The notes beneath the pieces were generated by a model. That model had not been told where the DNA came from. It saw only the letters and a program-made list of their open reading frames with translations, and made no database searches. This document shows, in pieces, positions 16,533 through 26,156 of a stretch of 64,000 nt of DNA. The first letter of the stretch is position 1. Each line of letters starts with the position of its first letter. The DNA is from CAVYVZ01 sp963772065. GTDB lineage: Bacteria; Acidobacteriota; Vicinamibacteria; Vicinamibacterales; UBA2999. The position numbers and the translations under genes were made by a program. The stretch lies in contig CAVYVZ010000010.1 in the NCBI GenBank assembly GCA_963772065.1, forward strand, positions 496,001 through 560,000. The letters are read 5' to 3'.

Positions 16533-17704
16533 TGATCCGGCCGCAGTTCCTGGGCTACAAGCGCCCCGACGGCCGCGTCGGCGTTCGCAACTACGTGCTC
16601 GTGGTGCCCACCGTGATCTGCTCGTCCGTGGTATGCGAGCGGATTGCCGCTGCACGGCCCGAGCACATCGTCGCGCTGCCGCACCTCGCGGGTTGTGGGC
16701 AGATCGGACCCGACCGCGGCATGACGCAGGACACGCTGCTGGCGTACTGCGGGCATCCGAACGTCGGCGCCGTGCTCGTCGTGGCGCTCGGGTGCGAGCA
16801 GATCATCGCGCAGGAGTTGGCGGAGGCGGCGCGGCGCGCGGGAAAGCCCACCGAGATCCTCGCCATCCAGGCGCTCGGCGGCACGCCGGCCACCATTGCC
16901 CGCGGCACCGAGGCGGCGCTCGCGATGGCGGACAGCATCGCCGACGTCGAACGAACGCCGTGCGACATCGCATCGCTCGTGCTGTCGCTGAAGTGCGGTG
17001 GTTCGGATTACACGTCGGGTCTGGCCGCGAACCCCGCTCTCGGGCGCGTCGCCGATCGGCTGGTGTCACTTGGGGGTGCGGCGGTGCTGGGCGAGGTGGC
17101 TGAAATCATGGGCGCGGAGCACCTGCTCGCCGCGCGCGCGACGCGCCCTGGCGTGGCGACGCAGCTCATTCAGCTGGTCAGCCGGGTCGAGGGCGAAGCA
17201 ATCGCGCTCGGGCTCGACATTCGAGGCACGCAGCCGTCACCCGGCAACATCCGCGGCGGCCTGACCACGATCGAGGAGAAGTCGCTCGGCGCCGTTCACA
17301 AAGGCGGCGAGGAGTCGCCGCTCGAGGAGGTCGTGCCGTACGCCGGCCGTGTCACGCGCCCCGGTCTCACCGTGATGGACACACCGGGGCTCGACGTCGA
17401 GTCGGTGACGGGAATGGTCGGCGGCGGAGCGCAGGTTGTCGTGTTCACGACCGGGCTCGGTACGCCGACCGGCAATCCGATTGCGCCCGTGATCAAGATC
17501 ACCGGAAACGCGCAGACCGCGCGGCGGATGGGCGACAACATCGACCTCGACGTCAGCGGCGTGCTCACCGACGCGGAGGATTTCGGCCACGCCTCCAGCC
17601 GTCTGTTCGACGAGGTGCTCGCCGTCTGCTCCGGCAAACGGGTCGCGGCCGAAATCCTCGGCCACCGCGAGTTTGCGATTCACCGGCGCAATCCCACCAT
17701 CTGA
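16532..17704 (+). CDS. UxaA-family hydrolyase, large subunit (altronate/sugar-acid dehydratase)
   Basis: A 390-residue catalytic subunit that removes water from an aldonic or aldaric acid such as altronate. Family marks are FLGYKRPDGRVGVRNYVLVVPTVICSS at the start, ALPHLAGCGQIGPD, VVALGCEQI, LKCGGSDYTSGLAANPALG, GNIRGGLTTIEEKSLGAVHKGG, and GLGTPTGNPIAPVIKITGN. The cysteines in AGCGQ, LGCEQ and LKCGG are those expected to hold the metal. The exact substrate cannot be read. It is followed after eight bases by a hexuronate-type transporter. Confidence 0.88.
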   Translation: MIRPQFLGYKRPDGRVGVRNYVLVVPTVICSSVVCERIAAARPEHIVALPHLAGCGQIGPDRGMTQDTLLAYCGHPNVGAVLVVALGCEQIIAQELAEAARRAGKPTEILAIQALGGTPATIARGTEAALAMADSIADVERTPCDIASLVLSLKCGGSDYTSGLAANPALGRVADRLVSLGGAAVLGEVAEIMGAEHLLAARATRPGVATQLIQLVSRVEGEAIALGLDIRGTQPSPGNIRGGLTTIEEKSLGAVHKGGEESPLEEVVPYAGRVTRPGLTVMDTPGLDVESVTGMVGGGAQVVVFTTGLGTPTGNPIAPVIKITGNAQTARRMGDNIDLDVSGVLTDAEDFGHASSRLFDEVLAVCSGKRVAAEILGHREFAIHRRNPTI

Positions 17705-17712
17705 GGAGACAC

Positions 17713-19083
17713 ATGAGCAGCTCGTCCTCCGTTTCCGCAGCCGCTCCGTCGACGACGACCGCCACGCGCGCGGCCGCCGCCGTCGGTCGGTTTCGCTGGT
17801 ACATCTGCGGGCTGCTCTTTCTCGCGTCGGTCATCAACTACATCGATCGGCAGGTGCTCAGCATTCTGAAGCCGACCCTGCAGCAGCAATTCGGCTGGAG
17901 CGAGCTCGACTACGGCGACATCGTGTTCGCGTTCCAGCTTGCCTACGCGATCGGGTTCCTGTTTGCCGGGCGCATGATGGACGGACTCGGCACTCGCCTC
18001 GGATTCACCCTGGCCATCATCCTCTGGAGTCTCGCCGGAATGGCCACGGCGGAGGTGCTGTGGTTCGGTCCCGCGGCTGCTTCGCTCCTCGCCGTTGTGG
18101 GCCTGACGTACAGCGCGTCGGTTGCCGGATTCATCGCCGCGCGGTTCGCGCTCGGCCTCGGCGAAGCAGGAAACTTCCCCGGCGCGATCAAGACCGTGGC
18201 CGAGTGGTTCCCGAAGAAGGAGCGCGCGTTCGCGACGGGACTCTTCAATGCCGGCACGAACGTCGGCGCGCTGGTCGCGCCGCTCGTGGTGCCCTGGATC
18301 ACGCTGACGTACGGATGGTACTGGGCGTTCGTCTGGACCGGCGCGCTCGGATTCCTGTGGGTGTTCGCATGGTGGTTCACCTACCGCGCGCCCGAGGAGC
18401 ATCCGCGCCTCAGCCCGTCTGAGCTCGCATACATCCGCAGCGATCCACCGGACCAGGCCGGGCGTGTGTCGTGGGCGCGGATCGTGCCGACGCGTCAGGC
18501 GTGGGCGTTCGCCACGGCGAAGTTCATGACCGATCCGATCTGGTGGCTGTACCTGTTCTGGATGCCCGACTTCCTCGTGCGGAACCATGGCTTGACGCTC
18601 GCGGACATGGCGCTGCCGCTCATGGTGATCTATATCGTGGCGGACGTCGGCAGCATCGCCGGCGGGTGGCTGTCGTCGACTCTGATCAAGCGCGGTTGGA
18701 GCATCAACGCGGCGCGCAAGACCGCGATGGCCATCTGCGGCGTGTGCGTCGTCCCGATCGTGCTGGCCGCCAACACGACGAACCTGTGGTTTGCCGTCGC
18801 GTTGATCAGCCTCGCCGCCGCGGCTCACCAGGGATGGTCGGCCAACGTCTACACGCTGGCGTCCGACACGTTCCCGAAGCAGGCCGTCGGCTCCGTCATC
18901 GGTTTCGGCGGCATGCTGGGAGCGGTCGGCGGAATGCTCATCGCCAAGCTGACGGCGTACATTCTCCAGGTGACGGGCACCTACGTCGTGGTCTTCCTCA
19001 TCGCGGGCTCGACCTACCTCGTGTGCCTCGCGATCGTGCACTTGATCAACCCGCGGCACGAACCGGCGAACCTGGCACCATAG
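17713..19083 (+). CDS. MFS transporter, hexuronate (ExuT/ACS) family
   Basis: A 456-residue twelve-helix protein. INYIDRQVLSILKPTLQQQFGWSELDYGDIVFAFQLAYAIG and FALGLGEAGNFPGAIKTVAEWFPKKERAFATGLFNAGTNVGALVAP are diagnostic of the anion:cation symporter branch that carries hexuronates, sugar acids and tartrate. GAGGAG sits a few bases before the ATG. It follows the UxaA large gene by eight bases and most likely imports the substrate of that pathway with protons. Its TAG stop lies inside a 19-base palindrome. Confidence 0.9.
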   Translation: MSSSSSVSAAAPSTTTATRAAAAVGRFRWYICGLLFLASVINYIDRQVLSILKPTLQQQFGWSELDYGDIVFAFQLAYAIGFLFAGRMMDGLGTRLGFTLAIILWSLAGMATAEVLWFGPAAASLLAVVGLTYSASVAGFIAARFALGLGEAGNFPGAIKTVAEWFPKKERAFATGLFNAGTNVGALVAPLVVPWITLTYGWYWAFVWTGALGFLWVFAWWFTYRAPEEHPRLSPSELAYIRSDPPDQAGRVSWARIVPTRQAWAFATAKFMTDPIWWLYLFWMPDFLVRNHGLTLADMALPLMVIYIVADVGSIAGGWLSSTLIKRGWSINAARKTAMAICGVCVVPIVLAANTTNLWFAVALISLAAAAHQGWSANVYTLASDTFPKQAVGSVIGFGGMLGAVGGMLIAKLTAYILQVTGTYVVVFLIAGSTYLVCLAIVHLINPRHEPANLAP

Positions 19084-19098
19084 GGGTCAGGCCCCTAT
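19080..19098. repeat. TAGGGG palindrome that supplies the MFS stop codon
   Basis: ATAGGGG-TCAGG-CCCCTAT is a seven-base-arm hairpin of the same type as the pair at 4855-4897. The TAG in its left arm is the stop codon of the hexuronate transporter. It may help end transcription, although no T-tract follows. Confidence 0.7.
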
Positions 19099-19100
19099 GG

Positions 19101-19490
19101 TCACCGCCCTGGCGCGGACCCCGTTTTGAAGATCGCGTCCACGGAAAGAGGCTTCGCGCCGGTCTGCACCGTCACCGGCTGATTCGCGATCGTGACCCCA
19201 AACGGCTGGCGTGTGTCGATCTGGACCGGATCGGACACGCGCACGCTGGCCGGCTGCAGGTTTGGCAGCTCGCGGTGCGAAGGAATCGCGTTCGGCCGGA
19301 TGCTGCCGGCGATGGCGACAGGAAGCGTCGTGTATTCCTGACTGCCAATGCGGATTCCCGTAATGACGACAGGCGTCGGCTCCGGCTTCTGCTGTGCGAG
19401 CGCCGGAGCGGCCGCGTCCCTCATGCCGAGCCAGAGCAATTCGACGGCGATGATGGTCAGAATGAATCGCAGGTAGCGGTCAGCAGACAT
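19101..19490 (-). CDS. Small secreted hypothetical protein
   Basis: A 129-residue protein. A signal-like segment (LRFILTIIAVELLWLGMRDAAAPALAQ) is followed by PTPVVITGIRIGSQEYTTLPVAI, rich in beta-prone residues, and repeats of 'PV-V/I' phrases (DPVQIDTRQPFGVTIANQPVTVQTGAKPL). No known domain was recognised. The ATG at 19490 gives a self-contained gene, but the frame is also open upstream through the low-complexity repeat into the S23 gene, so a fused product from 20027 is possible. It is convergent with the hexuronate transporter. Confidence 0.6.
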   Translation of the reverse strand: MSADRYLRFILTIIAVELLWLGMRDAAAPALAQQKPEPTPVVITGIRIGSQEYTTLPVAIAGSIRPNAIPSHRELPNLQPASVRVSDPVQIDTRQPFGVTIANQPVTVQTGAKPLSVDAIFKTGSAPGR

Positions 19491-20027
19491 CGGCGGTCCT
19501 CCACTGATCGGAGGATATACCCGTCTCAGGTGCGCTAGGTGCGACAGGGCGCTCGGTGCTCTGGGTGCGCTCGGTGCGCTCGGTGCGCTGGGTGCGCACA
19601 GGTGCGCTCGGTGCTTCGGTGCGCTGGGTGCTCTAGGTGCGGGGGCGGCGGCAGGGGGCGATGGCGCATTGCGCAGATAGCGACTCAATCGGGAGTTGGC
19701 GACGGTGATCCTCTTGATCAGGTTACGTTGCGAAGCGAGCTCGGCAGCGGTGGCGTAGCCCTTCTGCTCCGCTTCGAGCAAACAGTCTCGCAACTCGTTT
19801 AGCGACGAACGAGAGATCTCCAGAAATCGCGCGAATTCCGTGTGACTGCGGCGTCCGAAGCCTTCACTGATGTTCCGCCGTACGGAAGATGCGGCGTCGT
19901 CTGTTTGGGATCGCAGTTTGAAATCACGCGCCCACGCGTCGCGTGCCGTCAAGGGAAACGTCTGCAAACAAAGCTCATTCGCGAGCTGCCACACAGTCAG
20001 CTCCGAATGATCACGTGCTCCAGCCAC
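19101..20027 (-). CDS. S23 four-helix bundle protein reading through a repeat into the next gene
   Basis: From the ATG at 20027 the first 120 or so residues are an S23-family bundle: LTVWQLANELCLQTFPLT, then SSVRRNISEGFGRRSHTEFARFLEISRSSLNELRDCLLEA and a C-terminal SRLSRYLRN. It then runs without a stop through an Ala-Pro-Ser low-complexity linker, encoded by the GGTGCGCTS repeat array, and into the small secreted protein that has its own ATG at 19490. Elsewhere in the family the protein ends after the fourth helix. The 308-residue fusion may be an accident of the repeat length. Function is unknown. Confidence 0.65.
   Translation of the reverse strand: MAGARDHSELTVWQLANELCLQTFPLTARDAWARDFKLRSQTDDAASSVRRNISEGFGRRSHTEFARFLEISRSSLNELRDCLLEAEQKGYATAAELASQRNLIKRITVANSRLSRYLRNAPSPPAAAPAPRAPSAPKHRAHLCAPSAPSAPSAPRAPSALSHLAHLRRVYPPISGGPPMSADRYLRFILTIIAVELLWLGMRDAAAPALAQQKPEPTPVVITGIRIGSQEYTTLPVAIAGSIRPNAIPSHRELPNLQPASVRVSDPVQIDTRQPFGVTIANQPVTVQTGAKPLSVDAIFKTGSAPGR
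19529..19640. repeat. GGTGCGCTS tandem array, left arm
   Basis: About twelve imperfect copies of a nine-base unit GGTGCGCTC/G, with variants such as GGTGCTCT and GGTGCGCACA. On the minus strand the array codes for the Ala-Pro-Ser linker after the S23 domain. Confidence 0.8.
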
Positions 20028-20146
20028 GGAACCTTAGAGTGCAGCAGTCGTGCCTGTACGAATTGTTCGAGATATCTGTGATCACGGCCATGAACCACGC
20101 AGATCGGGCCACGCCGTTCCGGCCGTTAAAGTGCAGAAAATGCCAT

Positions 20147-20213
20147 GCACCCGCCGCACCCAGCGCACCTGCGCACCTGCGCACCCAGCGCACCCAGCGC
20201 ACCCAGCGCACCT
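20147..20213. repeat. GCGCACCCA tandem array, right arm
   Basis: About seven copies of the inverted unit (GCGCACCCA, GCGCACCT) end exactly at the TAG stop codon (minus strand) of the neighbouring propeller gene. Together with 19529-19640 it could fold into a very long imperfect hairpin around the S23 gene. Confidence 0.8.
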
Positions 20214-21495
20214 AATGACCGATGGCGAGCAGCGACGTCGCCGTTCGGAAGTACCAGTGCCCGTCGACGAGTGCCGGCGACGCATAGGTGGGCTCACCCA
20301 GTTGATTCGTGTGCAGCAGGTTGAACTCGCGGCCTGCCTTCACGACGAACGTCTCTCCATCGTCGTTCGTGAAGAAGACCTTGCCATCCACGGCCACGGG
20401 CGATCCGGAGAAGCCCTCCTTCTTCGCCACGCCGAGGCGGCCCTGATAGAGAAGCGTGCCCGTCTTCGCCTGGTAGGCCGTGACGATGCTCTGCATGTCG
20501 TTGACGAGGTAAATGACGTCGTCCACGATGACCGGAGACGGCACGAACGGCGACCCTTTCGGCGTCGACCACACGACGTGCGTCGAGGTGACATCGCCGC
20601 TGCCGCCCGGGCGGATCGCGATGGTCGGGCCGGCCCGGCCGGAAGCGCAGTACACGAGCCCGTGGCCGACGACCGGCGTCGGAATCACCTCGAACGTGAG
20701 CCCGTCGACGCTCCAGAGCTCCTTGCCATTGGCCGGGTCGTAGGCCATCGCGCGATACTGGCCGCACACGACCAGCTCGTCGCGGTTGCCCGCGCGGATC
20801 GCGACCGACGTCCCCCAGCCGACAGTTGCCGTCCGCTGCGTGCGCCAGCGCATCTTTCCCGTCTTGCGATCGAACGCGGCGACGAACGACGGTGGTTGAT
20901 CCGGCATCGGCCCGCGGAACTTGTGGCCGCCGTCGTGGTAGATGATGACGGTGTCCTTGTAGAGCACCGGCGATCCCGCGGTGCCGTGGTAGTTGTCGAC
21001 CGCGCCGATCGGCGTATGCCAGAGGAGCTTTCCGTCGACGCTGGCGGCCATGATCCCGTGCGAACCGAACGAGACGTAGACGCGCTCGCCGTCCGTGACG
21101 GCGGTCGACGAGGCGTGACCGTTCTTCCGGTGGCCCCGCTCGACTCCCTGCTGGGGCGCGGCAACTTCCCACAGCAGCTTCCCGTCCGACCGGTTGTAGC
21201 AGAGGAGCGACAGCTTGGCGCCCTCCTCGTACGCGGTGGTGAAAAAGATGCGGTCGCGCCAGACGATCGGTGACGAGTTCCCGCGGCCCGGCACCGGGAC
21301 CTTCCACTTCACGCCTTCCGCAGGCGACCAGGCGTCGCGGTATCCGCCCGTTCGCACCACGCCCTGCCCCGATGGCCCGCGCCACCGCGGCCAGTACTTC
21401 GCGGCTTCGCCTTCGGCTTCGATGAGGCGTACGGGGTCGGGCGCCGCGCTCCCCAGCAACACGATCGTGGAAAGGATAACGAGAGCCAGCCGCAT
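20212..21495 (-). CDS. PQQ-binding-like beta-propeller repeat protein, exported
   Basis: A 428-residue propeller protein. The signal peptide is MRLALVILSTIVLLGSAA, followed by WPRWRGPSGQGV, the usual opening of this family. Blades carry repeated 'D-x-x-T-G-K-x-x-W' phrases such as AFDRKTGKMRWRTQR, AYDPANGKELWSVDG and AYQAKTGTLLYQG. Proteins of this kind look like quinoprotein dehydrogenases but usually lack the catalytic PQQ site and may serve as scaffolds. The start at 21495 is chosen for the signal peptide. It is downstream of the DUF1501 and cytochrome genes by ten bases and probably co-transcribed. Confidence 0.85.
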   Translation of the reverse strand: MRLALVILSTIVLLGSAAPDPVRLIEAEGEAAKYWPRWRGPSGQGVVRTGGYRDAWSPAEGVKWKVPVPGRGNSSPIVWRDRIFFTTAYEEGAKLSLLCYNRSDGKLLWEVAAPQQGVERGHRKNGHASSTAVTDGERVYVSFGSHGIMAASVDGKLLWHTPIGAVDNYHGTAGSPVLYKDTVIIYHDGGHKFRGPMPDQPPSFVAAFDRKTGKMRWRTQRTATVGWGTSVAIRAGNRDELVVCGQYRAMAYDPANGKELWSVDGLTFEVIPTPVVGHGLVYCASGRAGPTIAIRPGGSGDVTSTHVVWSTPKGSPFVPSPVIVDDVIYLVNDMQSIVTAYQAKTGTLLYQGRLGVAKKEGFSGSPVAVDGKVFFTNDDGETFVVKAGREFNLLHTNQLGEPTYASPALVDGHWYFRTATSLLAIGH

Positions 21496-21505
21496 GCTGA
21501 CGATC

Positions 21506-22944
<1,439 letters not shown>

Positions 22945-22948
<4 letters not shown>

Positions 22949-25900
22949 TCCTTCGTCAGCGTTTCGTCGAGGTTGAGGATCGCGTTCGCAACCAGCGTCC
23001 AGGCGGCTTGCTCGGCCGCTTCGACGCCGGTCACCCCATACTGTCCGATCGCTCGCTGGGCCGCTGCAGGATCTCTGCGGAACGCCTCCAGCTGTTTGGT
23101 GTACGACGCGAGGATTCGTACGAGCTCGTCGGCCGTAGGCGTTCGCGAGGCGGCGAGACGGAACGCGTAGGACACTCGATTCGCCTCAGGCGACGCCGCT
23201 TCTCGCAGGACGCGCGCCGCGAGGGCCTGCGCCGCCTCGAAGAACGCTTCATCGTTGAGCGTGACAAGCGCCTGCAGCGGCGTATTCGTGCGGACGCGGC
23301 GCACGGTGCAGTATTCCCGACTCGTCGCATCGAACGTCATGAGGCTCGGATACGCGGCGCTGCGCCGGATGAAGACATAGAGTCCCCGCCGGTACCGATC
23401 CTCGCGTTCGCTGGTGGTCCACTTGTCGTTGCTGTACGGGATGTCCCAGATTCCGTCGGGTTGCGGCGGGAATACGCTGGGCCCGCCGATCCTCCCGGTG
23501 AGCAGTCCACTCGCCGCCAGCGTCACGTCGCGCACCATCTCTGCTTCCAACCGGAACCGTGGCCCTCGGGCAAGCAGACGGTTGTAGGGATCGCGTTCGA
23601 TGAGACCCAGCGGCGCGGCCGACGACTGGCGATACGTCGCGGAGGTGACGATCAGCCTGTGCAGCGCCTTCATCCTCCAACCCTGTCCAACCAGTTCGGT
23701 TGCGAGCCAGTCGAGCAGTTCCGGGTGTGATGGCGCCGAACCTTGAGTGCCGAAATCCTCGCTCGTCTCGACAATGCCGCGGCCGAAGAACTGTTCCCAC
23801 GCGCGGTTGACCACCACGCGCGGCGTCAGCGGGTTCCGCTCGTCGACAACCCAATACGCGAGGCCGAGGCGGTTCGGCATCTGATCGTCGCGTAGCGGAT
23901 GCAGGAACTCCGGCAGTCCCGCATGAACGCGCTCTCCCCTGTCGAGGAAACTGCCGCGGCGGCGCATGAAGGCCGACGGCCGCTCATGCGACGCACGCTC
24001 GTGCATGACGAGCGCCGTGGGTATGCCGAGTGCGCTGAGCTCCTGCCGGAGCTCGTCGAGCCGGTCCCGGGCAGGCTTCAGCGACCGCGCGACGGTCCGG
24101 TAAAAGGCCGACAGCTGGGTGCGCTGTTGGCTCGTGCGGTTCGCCAGCGGGATGGCCAGGACCGGACGAAGCGCCGCGGTGATCTCGACAACGCGCTGCG
24201 GCGTACTGCTGGACGTCACCGACAGGCGGAAGCGGCCGATCGCCTGCCCGACCGCATTGCCCACGTGCTTCATGCGTATCGTCAGCTTCGCGCCCGCGGC
24301 CGTGATCAATGGCCGGTCGAGCGTGAACACGATCTGGCGAGGGCGTCGCGTGTCCTCCCTGCTCGCATCAATACGCCAGCCGCGAGGTGCGTAAGCGTCG
24401 CGCGACAGCACCTTGGGAAAGAACGTGTCGAGGCTCGCGCCGCCGGCGGAGTCGTCTGCCTTGATCGCGGCGAACGACAATGGCGGATCCGCTTCGACCT
24501 CGAGGCCGTTCAACTGGAAGTTGCCGTAGATATCCCGACCGGGACCACCCTTGGGAAGCGACGGATCCGGCAGCGCCTCGAGCCGAATCGCTGTAATACG
24601 CGGGAGCGCCGCCGATCCTTCTATCGTGTAAATCGCCTCACCGGGATTCGGGCCCGAAGCCACGACGGACCCGTCGTGCGATGGTGTCAGGACCACTCCG
24701 CCCGTTGCGGCAAGACGCGTCGGTGCCAGCACCGTCCACCGCAGCGACGGCTCGGCGCGCATCGCACGTTCCCACAGGACCTGAGCGCGATCGAGCGCGG
24801 GCGTCTGCGTGGCCAGCCGCTCGTTCAGCCGGTCCACCTCCGCTTGAATCGTCTTCCGCGTTGCCTCCTGTTCCGGCGTGGGCACGTCCATGGTCGCTTC
24901 GAAGAACCGGGTGCCGTCGCCGAATACCCGCGTCTCGTACTCGGTATTCGTGAAGAACGCCATCATCCGGTAGTAGTCCTTCTGGCTGAACGGATCGTAC
25001 TTATGGTTGTGGCACTGCGCGCAGCCGAGCGTGCTGCCGAGCCACACGGTGGCGGTCGTGTTCACGCGATCGACGAGCACTTCGTAGAGCGCCTCCTCGG
25101 GATCGATGCCGCCTTCTTCGTTGGTCATCGCGTTGCGATGGAACCCACTCGCGATCAGCTGCTCGCGCGTCGCATTGGGCAGCATGTCCCCGGCAATCTG
25201 TTCGATCGTGAAGCGATCGAACGGCATGTCGGTGTTGAGCGCGTCGATGACCCAGTCGCGGTACTTCCACATCACGCGCGGACGATCCTTTTCGAAGCCG
25301 TGCGAGTCGGCGTAGCGTGCGAGGTCGAGCCACGGCCGGGCCCACCGCTCGCCGTAGTGAGGCGACGCGAGCAGCCGATCGACGAGCTTCTCGTACGCCG
25401 CGTCGCGGCCGCCACGCGCGGCATCCGCGGCGATGTCGTCCAGCTCTCGCGGCGACGGCGGCAGCCCGATCAGGTCGAGCGAGACCCGGCGCACGAGGGT
25501 CTCGAGCGCCGCCTCGGGCGACGGCGTCTGACCTTCTTTCTCGATCTGCGCCAGCACGAAGCGATCGATCGGGTTACGCGCCCACGACGTGTTGCGGACC
25601 TCCGGCAGCGGGGGGCGGACGGCACCGCGATACGCCCAATGCCTGGGTTGCTCCGGGGCCGGCTGCCGGGCGCTCCGCTGATCATCCGCGCTCTCAGGCC
25701 ACGCCGCGCCCTGGTCGATCCACGCCCGAATCAGCGCGATGTCAGCGTCGGCAAGCGGCGGACTGTTCATCGGCATCCGGTCGGCACCGACTGTGCCGAG
25801 GAGCCGACGGATGATGAGGCTGTGCTCGCTGTTGCCAGGCACGATGGCCAGGCCGCTGTCGCCGCCTTTCATGGCCGTGGCGCGCAGGTCGAGACGCAGG

Positions 25901-26064
25901 CCGCCGCCCTTGACCTTTTCGCCCGCGTGACACGTGTAGCAATGCTTCTGAAGAAGGGGTTGGACGTCGCGGGCGAAGTCGACTTGCGTCTGGAGTGCGT
26001 CCGATGCGACGGGAAGCGCCGCGAGCGCCGCGACCCCGAAGAGGGATGCGCATCGGTTCAACAT
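22945..26064 (-). CDS. Cytochrome c (PSCyt1) / DUF1549 / DUF1553 protein
   Basis: A 1039-residue exported protein. The signal peptide (CASLFGVAALAALPVAS) is followed by a single haem-binding CYTCH motif (LLQKHCYTCHAGEK) of the planctomycete-type cytochrome domain. DUF1549 comes next (NPIDRFVLAQIEKEGQTPSPEA, LDLIGLPPSPRELD, HYGERWARPWLDLARYADSHGFEKD), then a central carbohydrate-binding-like region, and DUF1553 at the C-terminus (NRLGLAYWVVDERNPLTPRVVVNRAWEQFFGRGIVE, MKALHRLIVTSATYRQSS, NTPLQALVTLNDEAFFEAAQALA). This is the long version of the family, normal for the module. It heads a three-gene leftward operon. Confidence 0.92.
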
Positions 26065-26156
26065 GATCCTGGCCCCCGGTTGACCCGGGCAGAGGGTACC
26101 ACAGACCTGCGGGGGCCCTGGCGCTTATGATATGTGCTGCTTCAGGAGGCTTCTCG

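Larger units (their letters stand above)
19529..20213. mobile_element. Inverted-repeat-bounded unit carrying an S23 gene (unit 2)
   Basis: An array of nine-base GGTGCGCTS units on the left (19529-19640) is mirrored by the inverted array on the right (20147-20213), with the S23 gene between. The right arm runs directly into the stop codon of the PQQ-propeller gene at 20212-20214. The architecture equals unit 1 at 32-669, although the arm sequences are unrelated. No transposase is present; mobility is inferred only from the repeated design. Confidence 0.4.

Noticed and set aside
111..20027. S23 proteins considered as Avd of a diversity-generating retroelement
   Set aside because: No reverse transcriptase and no template/variable repeat pair was seen in the window.
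19529..20213. Nine-base repeats considered as a CRISPR array
   Set aside because: Units are far too short, tandem without spacers, and inverted on the two sides; no cas genes.
23899..26130. A 743-codon open frame on the plus strand
   Set aside because: It is antisense to the well-supported DUF1549/DUF1553 gene and has the Arg-rich composition of a GC-driven shadow frame.
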